Assembly (NCBI GenBank): GCA_026418295.1
Contig: JAOABP010000004.1
Coordinates: forward strand, 62,001-126,000
DNA length: 64,000 nucleotides
Direction of reading: 5' to 3'
Source: Caldifarciminota bacterium
GTDB lineage: Bacteria; Hydrothermota; Tepidihabitantia; Tepidihabitantales; Tepidihabitantaceae
Of this stretch, positions 55,848-64,000 are shown in pieces. The first letter of the stretch is position 1; each line of letters opens with the position of its first letter. A program made the position numbers and the translations under genes. Below the pieces are notes generated by a model. The model had not been told where the DNA came from and did no database searches. It saw only the letters and a program-made list of their open reading frames with translations.

Positions 55848-58685
55848 ATGCATCTTTTTCTGCTGCTTTTCCTTCCGGCAACAGTTGAACTGGTCCGCAT
55901 TCCGGTCAAGTCCGCACCGCCGGAAATCTCCACCAGCCGGGTCTGGGTATTCTTCACTGACAAGGGAATATTCAATCAGTCACAGTATCAGCAGGCGCTT
56001 GCTGACCTCTACCGGACCGCACCCCTGCCCCAGCGGGAGCGCCGGGCACGGGAACCGCTCGCCGGCTTTGACTTTGATGACCTGCCGGTCCGGCAGGATT
56101 ATATCCGGGAAATTGAGGCGCTGGGCGCCCGGCTGCGCACTGTGTCCCGCTGGCTGAATGCTGCCAGCTTTGAAATGCCACCGGAGCTGGTAGCAAGAGT
56201 TTACCAGCTTCCTTATGTTTATGATATCCGTCCCGTTGCCCGAAGAACCGAGACCGACTTTGACCTGACAGTCCCGCTTGCCCAGCCGGAATCACATCGC
56301 AAATCCCGCTCCCTTGACACCGCTGATGCCCACCGGTTCTACGGCGCTGCCTGGGATCAGGCGCAGATGCTTGGAGTGCCGGAACTTTTTTATCAGGGCT
56401 GGTTCGGCACCGGCGTCAAACTGGCGCTCTTTGACACCGGACTGAAGCTCAAAAACCAGGCGGTCCGGCGGCTCCGGATCTGGCGGCAGTATGACTTTCT
56501 TTCCGGGGACAATTTTTATATCCGGCATTCAGGAGCAGCAGAGGTTATTCCCCAACTGCGTTACCTCGGTCTGGTCAGAGACCCGGCACTGGGGGACAAC
56601 GGCCGTCTTGCCCTGCTTGCCTTTGTTGCTGACAGTTTCAATTACAGCTACGGTCTGCCCGCACGGGCGGTCTTCTTCTCATTTTCAACCGATCGGGGCA
56701 GAAACTGGAGCCTGCCCCAGCTGACCTTTCTTTCCCGCCCCTATTATTATACCTGCGAGAATCTGCAGCTGGTCTGCCGGGATTCGGTTTTTTATCTGGC
56801 GTTCAATGAAGTTGACCTGCATCCCGGCGCAGCTCCCACCTGTTATCTCGGCTATTTCATTAATGACCGCTGGCAGAACCGCCAGACCCTGGGGCAGGGT
56901 AAACAGCCCAGCCTGGCAATTTACGCCGATACCCTGTATGTCATCTGGCTGAAAACCGATTCGGTGCTCTCTTTCCGCAAGGGGCTGATTTCCACTCCCG
57001 CACCCAGCTGGCTCCTCTCTACAGAAATCACCCATGACCAGCCGCTTGCTGAACCCCGGCTCAGCGCCGGACCTGAGGGCAGAATCAACCTCCTTGTCCG
57101 GGAGAAAAATAACGGCAGGGTCCTGCAGTTTTATTCCACTGATGGCGGTGTCAGCTTCAATTCCGATGGAGAACTGACTGCTGGCAGTGCCGTTCACCTG
57201 AAACTTTTTACGGTTGACAGCCATGACTCCCTGCGTCTGCTCCTTTATCAGGATCAAAGCAGTCCGGCACGAACCAGATTGAATCTGCTCCGTTCCTTTG
57301 ATTTTGGTGCCACCTGGTCCTCTCCGATGACCATTGACTCCGCCAGCTCATTCGGGGATTATACTCTGAGCCGCACCAGCAATGGTCTGACCCTTGTTTA
57401 CGAATCCGGCGGCATGCTCTATCAACGGACCGCCCCGGACCCGGACATGAACTGGTCTGCCTCTGAACCGGTTGATACCACCGGTTTCTGCTACTCCCCA
57501 CTGGCTGCCCCGGATAACAGCTTCATCCTCTGGTTCCGCCGGGGTGATGAAATCGCAGTCTGGGAAGACTCTGACACACTGAAGTTCTCCTATGACCAGC
57601 CCAATCACGGCACCAGAATGGCTTCACTGATTGCCGGTTATCAGCCCTATTCCATGATGGGCATTGCGCCCGGAGTTGACCTGATTGTCGCCAAAACCGA
57701 GTATTACAAGACCTCCGGCAACCGGGGTTATGAATATAACATGGAGGAGGACACCTACATTCAGGCACTGGAGTGGGTGGAAAGGTGCGGTGCAGATATC
57801 GTTTCCACATCGCTTGGCTATCGGGGCTGGTACCGGGATGAGCATTTTGATGGCAGAACCGCACCGGTCTCAATCGCCTGCGAGCTGGCAGCCCGCCGCG
57901 GGCTCGTCATCGTCACCGCGATGGGTAACCGGGATACAACCGAATATCCCTGGCCCCGGCCTTATATTACCGCACCTGGTGATGCAGAACATGTGATTAC
58001 CTGCGGCGGAGTTGAAAAGAACCTTACCCCCTGGCGCGGAACCGGCACCGGACCAACCGCCGATGGCAGAATCAAACCCGATCTGGTAGCGCTGGCAGAT
58101 ACCGTTGCGGTTGCAGCACCGGATTCGGAAAACTTCCTTGAAGGCAGCGTTGGCACCTCCTGTGCTACCGCTCTGATTGCCGGCTGCTGTGCCCTGCTCA
58201 AGGAGGCACACCCGGAATGGAATGCAGAATCAATCCGGGTTGCACTGTATTCGACTGCCTCCCGTGCTGTGAAAAGCTGCACCTTCGGTTATGGCGTGCC
58301 CCGTGTTGACTCCGCCTTCAGGAGATATCCGCCATCACCCAAGGCTCAGCCCAGTCCGGAGGATCGGATCGCACTCATTTACCCCAACCCGTTTATTACC
58401 GGGGAAAACCCGAAGGTTTACTTTGCCATTAATCTCAGCCGGGTCACCCCGGACGCCCGGATCACCATCTATACCACCAGCGGCGTCAGGGTTAAAACGG
58501 TTCAGCTCAACACCGCCAGAATGCCGACCCCGGGACGGTACTTCACTTCTGCGGAACTGGAAGGAATCAATGCCTGCTGGGACGGGTCAGATGAATCCGG
58601 AAAACCTGCCGGCTCCGGTATATATCTGGCGGTGCTGGAAACCACATTTGGACGGTCCATCGCCCGATTTGCCCTTGTGCGCTGA
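55848..58685 (+). CDS. secreted S8 (subtilisin-like) peptidase with BNR-like insertion and FlgD-like C-terminus
   Basis: LALFDTGLK (Asp), NHGTRMASLIAG (His), GTSCATALIAGCCALL (Ser); FSTDRGRNWS, YSTDGGVSFNS, RSFDFGATWS BNR-like motifs. Confidence 0.9.
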   Translation: MHLFLLLFLPATVELVRIPVKSAPPEISTSRVWVFFTDKGIFNQSQYQQALADLYRTAPLPQRERRAREPLAGFDFDDLPVRQDYIREIEALGARLRTVSRWLNAASFEMPPELVARVYQLPYVYDIRPVARRTETDFDLTVPLAQPESHRKSRSLDTADAHRFYGAAWDQAQMLGVPELFYQGWFGTGVKLALFDTGLKLKNQAVRRLRIWRQYDFLSGDNFYIRHSGAAEVIPQLRYLGLVRDPALGDNGRLALLAFVADSFNYSYGLPARAVFFSFSTDRGRNWSLPQLTFLSRPYYYTCENLQLVCRDSVFYLAFNEVDLHPGAAPTCYLGYFINDRWQNRQTLGQGKQPSLAIYADTLYVIWLKTDSVLSFRKGLISTPAPSWLLSTEITHDQPLAEPRLSAGPEGRINLLVREKNNGRVLQFYSTDGGVSFNSDGELTAGSAVHLKLFTVDSHDSLRLLLYQDQSSPARTRLNLLRSFDFGATWSSPMTIDSASSFGDYTLSRTSNGLTLVYESGGMLYQRTAPDPDMNWSASEPVDTTGFCYSPLAAPDNSFILWFRRGDEIAVWEDSDTLKFSYDQPNHGTRMASLIAGYQPYSMMGIAPGVDLIVAKTEYYKTSGNRGYEYNMEEDTYIQALEWVERCGADIVSTSLGYRGWYRDEHFDGRTAPVSIACELAARRGLVIVTAMGNRDTTEYPWPRPYITAPGDAEHVITCGGVEKNLTPWRGTGTGPTADGRIKPDLVALADTVAVAAPDSENFLEGSVGTSCATALIAGCCALLKEAHPEWNAESIRVALYSTASRAVKSCTFGYGVPRVDSAFRRYPPSPKAQPSPEDRIALIYPNPFITGENPKVYFAINLSRVTPDARITIYTTSGVRVKTVQLNTARMPTPGRYFTSAELEGINACWDGSDESGKPAGSGIYLAVLETTFGRSIARFALVR

Positions 58686-58725
58686 ACTTGATTTGTATTT
58701 TTCTCTTTGCTATATTTAATCAGAT

Positions 58726-58798
58726 TCCAGCGTAGCTCAATGGGTAGAGCATCCGGCTGTTAACCGGAGGGTCGCAGGTTCGAGCCCTGCCGCTGGAG
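58726..58798 (+). tRNA. tRNA-Asn (anticodon GTT)
   Basis: acceptor TCCAGCG/CGCTGGA; anticodon loop CTGTTAA. Confidence 0.95.
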
Positions 58799-58807
58799 TA
58801 AAAAACA

Positions 58808-58836
58808 GAAGGGGCTGCCTCTGGGGCAGCCCCTTC
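58808..58836. terminator. bidirectional Rho-independent-like hairpin between tRNA-Asn and the kelch gene
   Basis: GAAGGGGCTGCC / GGCAGCCCCTTC 12-bp stem, 5-nt loop, T-rich on both outer sides. Confidence 0.85.
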
Positions 58837-58857
58837 GCTTTTATCCGCAGGAAGCGG

Positions 58858-61476
58858 TTACTGCAGGAGTAACGCCTTGGCGGAAACCGAGTTGCCGTTG
58901 ATGGACAGACGATAGAAGTAGGTCCCGGCAGCAACCCGTCTGCCCGCCGCATCCCGGCGGTCCCAGGTCACCGTCTGATTTCCTGCATCTACCGTGCCGT
59001 CAACCAGTGTGCGCACCAGTGAACCGGTTGCATCATAAACACTCAGATTGACATTGCTGCGCGCCGGCACACTGTAGCTGATCCGGCAGAACTCGCGGAC
59101 CAGGGTCGGCTTGACGCTCTCAATCCCTTCCCAGCTGATACTCGGCTTGCCTTCCTCAATGCCGGTCAGGGCAATAACACCCTTCTGGACATTGGGCAGA
59201 ATTCCAGGAGTTGTGTTATAACCGCCTGCCACCCAGATGAAGTTACCCGAGATTGAACCGCCATGGGAACGGGTCGCGGTCAGCAGCGCCCGGTCCTGAG
59301 TCCAGGTGTGGCTGTTGACATCATACCGCCAGCAGGTATTAACAATCGTGCCTGCCCGATAGCCGCCGAACACATAGATAAAGGTACCGCCGGAATAGGA
59401 GTAGGTAACCGCCCTGCCCCAGCCCAGCCGGTCCGGCATGGAATCAGTTGCCACGGTCCAGGTATTGCCGAGCACCGAATACTTCCAGACGGTGCCGCGG
59501 GTTGAGGTGTAATCATTGGTTGACATACCGCCGATCACATAGATGGTATCACCGACCCGGGCAACCATCGCATTGCGCCGCACTTCAGGCATATTCGCCA
59601 TTGCGCTCCAGGCATTAGTGCTCGGGTCATAGCGGTAGCAGTTGTTGATCGGTCCGCCGGTTCCATCCGGTGAACCGCCAAAGCAGTAGACCCAGCCGGA
59701 GTCCGCATACTCACCCAGCGAATAGTAAAGCAGATTTGACTGTGGCATCGCGGTTGCCGAAGTCCAGGTATTGGCACCAAGATCCAGTTTCGTCAGGTTG
59801 TTGTAAAAGCCCGAACCGGAACTGCCACCACCAACCCAGATCACATCGCCAATCCGCACCGCATCATGGTTGTGTACACCGGCACCACCGCCCGCAGGAT
59901 GGGTTAAACCGGTTGACCAGGTATGGGTCACGGTATCATAAATCATATCCGAAGGATGTGAAGTATGAGTAAAGCAGTTACCGCAGATCACATGCAGTCT
60001 GCCCTGAGCATCATTGACACAGGCGGTCCGGCTTACCCGGTCGGGCTGGATGGTATCGCTCTGATACCAGTCAATTGAATACTGCATCACCTGCGCAGTT
60101 CCCCGCAGGGTATCATTAGTCCGCGATTCGTCGCCGGAGAGGTCGGTAAACATGGTAACATTGTAGGTTCCACCTACCGCCCGCCACTGAGGTGAAAAGT
60201 CCACATCTGCGGTCGCCCCCGGTGCCAGCGGTCCGGCATAGGTGGCACTCTGATTATAGACTCTTGTTCCTGCCGAATCAATCCAGCAGTAAACCGGAAT
60301 GTTGGACTGGGCATTGGTGCCGAAGTTCTTGATTTTCGCTCTTGGAGTCACATTCCCCGGAACAATCACGCTTCCCGGTGCCACAATCTGGATTACACCG
60401 ACATCATTCGCATTGCCGGTTGCCAGCACCTCATACTGACAGGTGTCGGTCGGTGTAAACCCGCCAATCGAACCGCCGTAAACCACTGCCTTGCCATCAG
60501 CATTGCCAACCCCGGTGCCGCGGTAAACCGGCAGCAGAACATCAGGCGTAACCGTCCAGGTCCGGGTTCCGAAATCAAAATACTGGCAGGTATCCATCAG
60601 CGCAACCATCTCCCGCACACCTGAAGCGACAAACATCGTCTGCCCCACGACACCGCTTGCTGCTGCCCAGGTGGCAATCGGAAGTCGCGGAAAGATGGTA
60701 GTATCAACTGTCCAGGTGTTGGAAACCGGGTCATAAAATTCAGAATGGGTAGTAGCCACATTGTTAACATTACCGCCGGTAACCCAGATGGTATCATGAT
60801 AGACACAGCCCATCGCAAACACCCGTCCCTGATTCATATCCGCAACCCGGGACCAGCCACTGCCCGGAGTATAACAGTAGACTTCGCGAGTCGGGCTGGT
60901 AGCGCCCGGCTGATTGCAACCGCTGATGTAATACAGCTTACCACGGCAGGCAAATACGAGTGGCTGCCAGTTATAGGTAGTGCCGGTGAATGGTCCGGGT
61001 CCGCTCGTCCAGGTATTTGTGCTGATGCAGTACTTGAACATCGTATCCACGGTAGCGCCTACAGTATAAGAATAACCGCTGCAGTAATAAAGTGTGTCAC
61101 CGATAATGGCAGCTCCGCCGTTACTGATATCCATCGGACAGGGTGCCAGCGTCTGCCAGGTGGTTGACCCGACCTGATGGCGGTAGAGTGCGTTGCTTGT
61201 GCCATAGCCGGCAAGGACATAGACATAATTGCCGTCAGTGGCACAGGCATTGTCCATCATCCTGCCCGGCATTTCGCTGTGGTAAAGCCAGGCATCAGTT
61301 GGCAGCTGGGTCTTCACCGTTCCCCAGACATAATCGTTTGAGCCATAGGTGCCATAATACAGTTTCACCTTCTGGGGCTCGCCTTGGCTCACATCGCTCG
61401 TGGTCACCTCCGGACCGGCAGCCAGTGCCAGTGCCAGCACGCTGACCAGAGTCAGTATTGCGACCTTGTGTTTCAT
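58858..61476 (-). CDS. secreted kelch-repeat protein with FlgD/T9SS-like C-terminal domain
   Basis: repeats such as VGDTIYVIGGMSTNDYTSTRGTVWKYSVLGNTWTVA; C-terminal VNLSVYDATGSLVRTLVDGTVDAGNQTVTWDRRDAAGRRVAAGTYFYRLSINGNSVSAKALLLQ. Confidence 0.88.
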   Translation of the reverse strand: MKHKVAILTLVSVLALALAAGPEVTTSDVSQGEPQKVKLYYGTYGSNDYVWGTVKTQLPTDAWLYHSEMPGRMMDNACATDGNYVYVLAGYGTSNALYRHQVGSTTWQTLAPCPMDISNGGAAIIGDTLYYCSGYSYTVGATVDTMFKYCISTNTWTSGPGPFTGTTYNWQPLVFACRGKLYYISGCNQPGATSPTREVYCYTPGSGWSRVADMNQGRVFAMGCVYHDTIWVTGGNVNNVATTHSEFYDPVSNTWTVDTTIFPRLPIATWAAASGVVGQTMFVASGVREMVALMDTCQYFDFGTRTWTVTPDVLLPVYRGTGVGNADGKAVVYGGSIGGFTPTDTCQYEVLATGNANDVGVIQIVAPGSVIVPGNVTPRAKIKNFGTNAQSNIPVYCWIDSAGTRVYNQSATYAGPLAPGATADVDFSPQWRAVGGTYNVTMFTDLSGDESRTNDTLRGTAQVMQYSIDWYQSDTIQPDRVSRTACVNDAQGRLHVICGNCFTHTSHPSDMIYDTVTHTWSTGLTHPAGGGAGVHNHDAVRIGDVIWVGGGSSGSGFYNNLTKLDLGANTWTSATAMPQSNLLYYSLGEYADSGWVYCFGGSPDGTGGPINNCYRYDPSTNAWSAMANMPEVRRNAMVARVGDTIYVIGGMSTNDYTSTRGTVWKYSVLGNTWTVATDSMPDRLGWGRAVTYSYSGGTFIYVFGGYRAGTIVNTCWRYDVNSHTWTQDRALLTATRSHGGSISGNFIWVAGGYNTTPGILPNVQKGVIALTGIEEGKPSISWEGIESVKPTLVREFCRISYSVPARSNVNLSVYDATGSLVRTLVDGTVDAGNQTVTWDRRDAAGRRVAAGTYFYRLSINGNSVSAKALLLQ

Positions 61477-61630
61477 TAACTCCTCCTCGGTCTTTTATTA
61501 TTTTTTTTCCCTATACCTTGGACCTTCCCGCCGACCGCATTGCGGGATGGCCCTTGTGCTGTCGCAGTTAAAACTTAACCTTACCCTGCCCAAAGTCAAG
61601 TTATATCTTCAGCATGCCAATTACAAGTTA

Positions 61631-61658
61631 TTGACAAAAAGACAGGTTTCTATATTGT
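61631..61658 (+). promoter_or_regulatory. sigma70-like promoter TTGACA-N16-TATTGT directly upstream of ATG 61665
   Basis: TTGACA 61631-61636, TATTGT 61653-61658. Confidence 0.5.
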
Positions 61659-61664
61659 ATATCA

Positions 61665-62570
61665 ATGCCGAACCGGATTAATTCGGTCTTTACGCTGGAG
61701 GATACGCTGATTGCCTATGCGGTCGGTGATAACGGTCTGCTGCTGAAAACGGTTGACGGTGGCGCCACCTGGCAGAAACTTGCGGTCCCGACTGCAGTTA
61801 ATCTCTACAGTGTCTGCTTCCCAGGGCAGGCAATGGTTGGCTATGCCTGTGGTGACAGGGGAACGCTACTTAAAACTGAAGATGAAGGCAGGAGCTGGAA
61901 ACCGCTTTCTGCTCCTGTCACGGTTGATCTGCGGTCAATCAAATTTCCCGTATCACCGGAGGTCGGATTTGTAGCCGGCGACCGCGGCACCGTGCTCCGG
62001 ACCGCCGATTATGGCAGAACCTGGGAAATACTGCCGACCGCTACCGAGGAAAAAATCATGGATATCCACTTTCCCGCTGACGAGCTGACCGGCTATGCGG
62101 TCGGTCTGAATGGCACAATTCTGAAAACCACAACTGGCGGTTCGGTCTGGTTTTCCCAGACCGGGAATGTTAATGGACTGGTAACCAATACGCACTTTAC
62201 CGCGGTTCATTTTCCGGCAGATGATGTGGTCGGATTTGCCACTACCAGTTCCGGCAGGGTGTTCTTTACCCCCAACGGCGGCGAAACCTGGCGTCCTCTG
62301 CCAATTGATTTCGTGCTGCCGCCCCTTTATTCGCTGGACATGCGCCACGACACCATGGCGGGCTTCTGTGTTGGCGCCCAGGGAACGGTGATTCATACCC
62401 TTGATGGCGGAGAGAACTGGGAAAGGATTAACAGCGGGACCACCCGGGATCTGTTTACCATCCGCTTCTTTACCGATGGTCTGATTGGAATTATTGGTGG
62501 CGACGAACTGACCCTTCTGCTCAGCCGGGATTCCGGTTACACCTGGGCACCAGCCACAATTCAAGTTTGA
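61665..62570 (+). CDS. YCF48/HCF136-like (BNR) beta-propeller protein
   Basis: repeats NGLLLKTVDGGATWQKLAVPT, RGTLLKTEDEGRSWKPLSAP, RGTVLRTADYGRTWEILPT. Confidence 0.85.
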   Translation: MPNRINSVFTLEDTLIAYAVGDNGLLLKTVDGGATWQKLAVPTAVNLYSVCFPGQAMVGYACGDRGTLLKTEDEGRSWKPLSAPVTVDLRSIKFPVSPEVGFVAGDRGTVLRTADYGRTWEILPTATEEKIMDIHFPADELTGYAVGLNGTILKTTTGGSVWFSQTGNVNGLVTNTHFTAVHFPADDVVGFATTSSGRVFFTPNGGETWRPLPIDFVLPPLYSLDMRHDTMAGFCVGAQGTVIHTLDGGENWERINSGTTRDLFTIRFFTDGLIGIIGGDELTLLLSRDSGYTWAPATIQV

Positions 62571-62575
62571 AATTC

Positions 62576-62603
62576 TTGACACCAATCCTGTTGCCAATAT
62601 ACT
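62576..62603 (+). promoter_or_regulatory. sigma70-like promoter TTGACA-N16-TATACT for acs
   Basis: TTGACA 62576-62581, TATACT 62598-62603; SD AAGGAGG before ATG 62645. Confidence 0.6.
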
Positions 62604-62644
62604 CAAAATTCCGGACAATTTTATATTAAAAAGGAGGAAACAAT

Positions 62645-64000
62645 ATGGCAGAAGAGCCGAAATTCTACGAACCGCCGCAGGAGTTGGTAGCTAACTCCAA
62701 TATCATGGCGTTTATGAAGAAACACGGTATTAAAACTCTGGATGAACTGCTGGACCGTGCCCGCGACCTCGAATGGTACTGGGGAGAAATGGCAAAGGAA
62801 CTGGAATGGTTCAAGCCCTGGACCAGGGTACTGGATGAATCAAAAGCCCCATTTTACAAATGGTTTATTGACGGAAAATTCAACATTGCCCACAACTGCG
62901 TTGACCGCCATATGAAGACCGATGTAAAAAATAAAGTCGCCTACATCTACCATTCCGAGCCGGGCGAACGGGAAATCTGGACTTATGAAAAACTTTACAA
63001 GGAAGTTAACAAACTCGCCAATGCTCTTAAAAAACTGGGAGTTAAGAAAGGCGACCGGGTAACAATCTTCCTGCCAATGATACCACAACTGCCGGTGGCA
63101 ATGCTCGCCTGTGCCAAGATCGGCGCAATCCATTCGGTGGTCTTCTCCGGCTTTTCTGCCGCCTCGCTCCGTGACCGGATTCAGGACGCTGAAGCAAAAA
63201 TTCTCATTACTGCTGATGGCGCCTATCGCCGGGGTAAACTGGTCACGCTGAAAGCCAATGCGGAGCCGGCGCTGGCAGAATGCCCGACGATTGAGCACTG
63301 TATCGTATTCAAGCGGGCGGGCAATCCGGTAGAAATGAAACCGGGGCGCGACCTCTGGTGGCACGAACTGACCGAAAAAGAGTCTGAGGAATGCCTGACT
63401 GAGGAGCTGGATTCTGAAGATATGCTCTACATCCTCTACACCTCCGGCACCACCGGCAAACCCAAGGGTGTTGTCCATGTCCATGGCGGTTATGCGGTCG
63501 GCACATATACCACCCTGAAGTTTGTATTTGATATAAAACCGCAGGACATCTACTGGTGCGCTGCCGATATCGGCTGGGTCACGGGCCATTCCTATATTGT
63601 CTATGCACCACTGATGAACGGTGCCACCTCGGTCCTCTATGAAGGTGCACCGGACTATCCTGCCCCGGATCGCTGGTGGTCAATCATTGAGCAGGAGAAG
63701 GTAACTATTCTCTACACATCTCCTACCGCCATCAGAATGTTCATGCGGTTTGGGGAGGAGTATCCGGCAAAGCATAATCTGTCATCCCTGCGTCTGCTCG
63801 GCTCGGTCGGTGAGCCGATCAACCCCGAAGCCTGGCGCTGGTACCGGAAGTACATTGGTGGCGACCGGCTCCCGATCATGGATACCTGGTGGCAGACCGA
63901 GACCGGTGCGTTTGTCATCTCGCCCCTGCCCATTACCCCGCTCAAACCCGGCTCAGCAACCAAACCGCTTCCTGGTTACTCAGCTGACGTTATTACTCAG
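62645..64000 (+). CDS. acs: acetyl-CoA synthetase, AMP-forming (gene runs off the right edge)
   Basis: Own translation [15 protein letters not shown]...[22 protein letters not shown]...[16 protein letters not shown]...[14 protein letters not shown]; absent from ORF track because no stop in window. Confidence 0.95.
   Translation, partial: MAEEPKFYEPPQELVANSNIMAFMKKHGIKTLDELLDRARDLEWYWGEMAKELEWFKPWTRVLDESKAPFYKWFIDGKFNIAHNCVDRHMKTDVKNKVAYIYHSEPGEREIWTYEKLYKEVNKLANALKKLGVKKGDRVTIFLPMIPQLPVAMLACAKIGAIHSVVFSGFSAASLRDRIQDAEAKILITADGAYRRGKLVTLKANAEPALAECPTIEHCIVFKRAGNPVEMKPGRDLWWHELTEKESEECLTEELDSEDMLYILYTSGTTGKPKGVVHVHGGYAVGTYTTLKFVFDIKPQDIYWCAADIGWVTGHSYIVYAPLMNGATSVLYEGAPDYPAPDRWWSIIEQEKVTILYTSPTAIRMFMRFGEEYPAKHNLSSLRLLGSVGEPINPEAWRWYRKYIGGDRLPIMDTWWQTETGAFVISPLPITPLKPGSATKPLPGYSADVITQ

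Overview
The window looks like a chromosomal segment of a diderm bacterium. LptD/OstA, ExbB/ExbD/ExbD/TonB, TolB, Lgt, PorV/PorQ-like barrels and several FlgD-like or T9SS-like C-terminal domains suggest an uncultivated lineage such as candidate division WOR-3/Stahlbacteria; that placement is inference only. Housekeeping genes include dnaE (5' part), truD, fabD, comEC, comF, lgt, hypE, hypD, enoyl-CoA hydratase, thiolase, tsaE, mfd, tolB, etfA, an FrdA/FrdB-like plus acyl-CoA dehydrogenase cluster, a class A PBP, an endonuclease III-like gene, lptD, maf, folE2, an SDR epimerase and acs (3' truncated). There are four tRNAs (His, Arg, Lys, Asn). I see no CRISPR array, transposase or prophage. 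The most notable signals are: (1) a complete transcription unit for a 23-aa Lys-rich peptide upstream of mfd; (2) repeated sigma70-like promoters with 16-bp spacers, several placed so that the mRNA would be leaderless; (3) a 45-53 kb secreted-protein region with REP-like inverted repeats, copied promoter cassettes and near-identical C-terminal-domain segments, including two frame disruptions, one at a perfect U UUU UUC slippery heptamer; (4) an etfA / HdrC-like / FrdB-like / FrdA-like / ACAD redox cluster without a membrane anchor or etfB; (5) unusual domain architectures, namely an S8 protease with a long BNR-like insertion between catalytic Asp and His, and a gluzincin + propeller + Omp85-like barrel.
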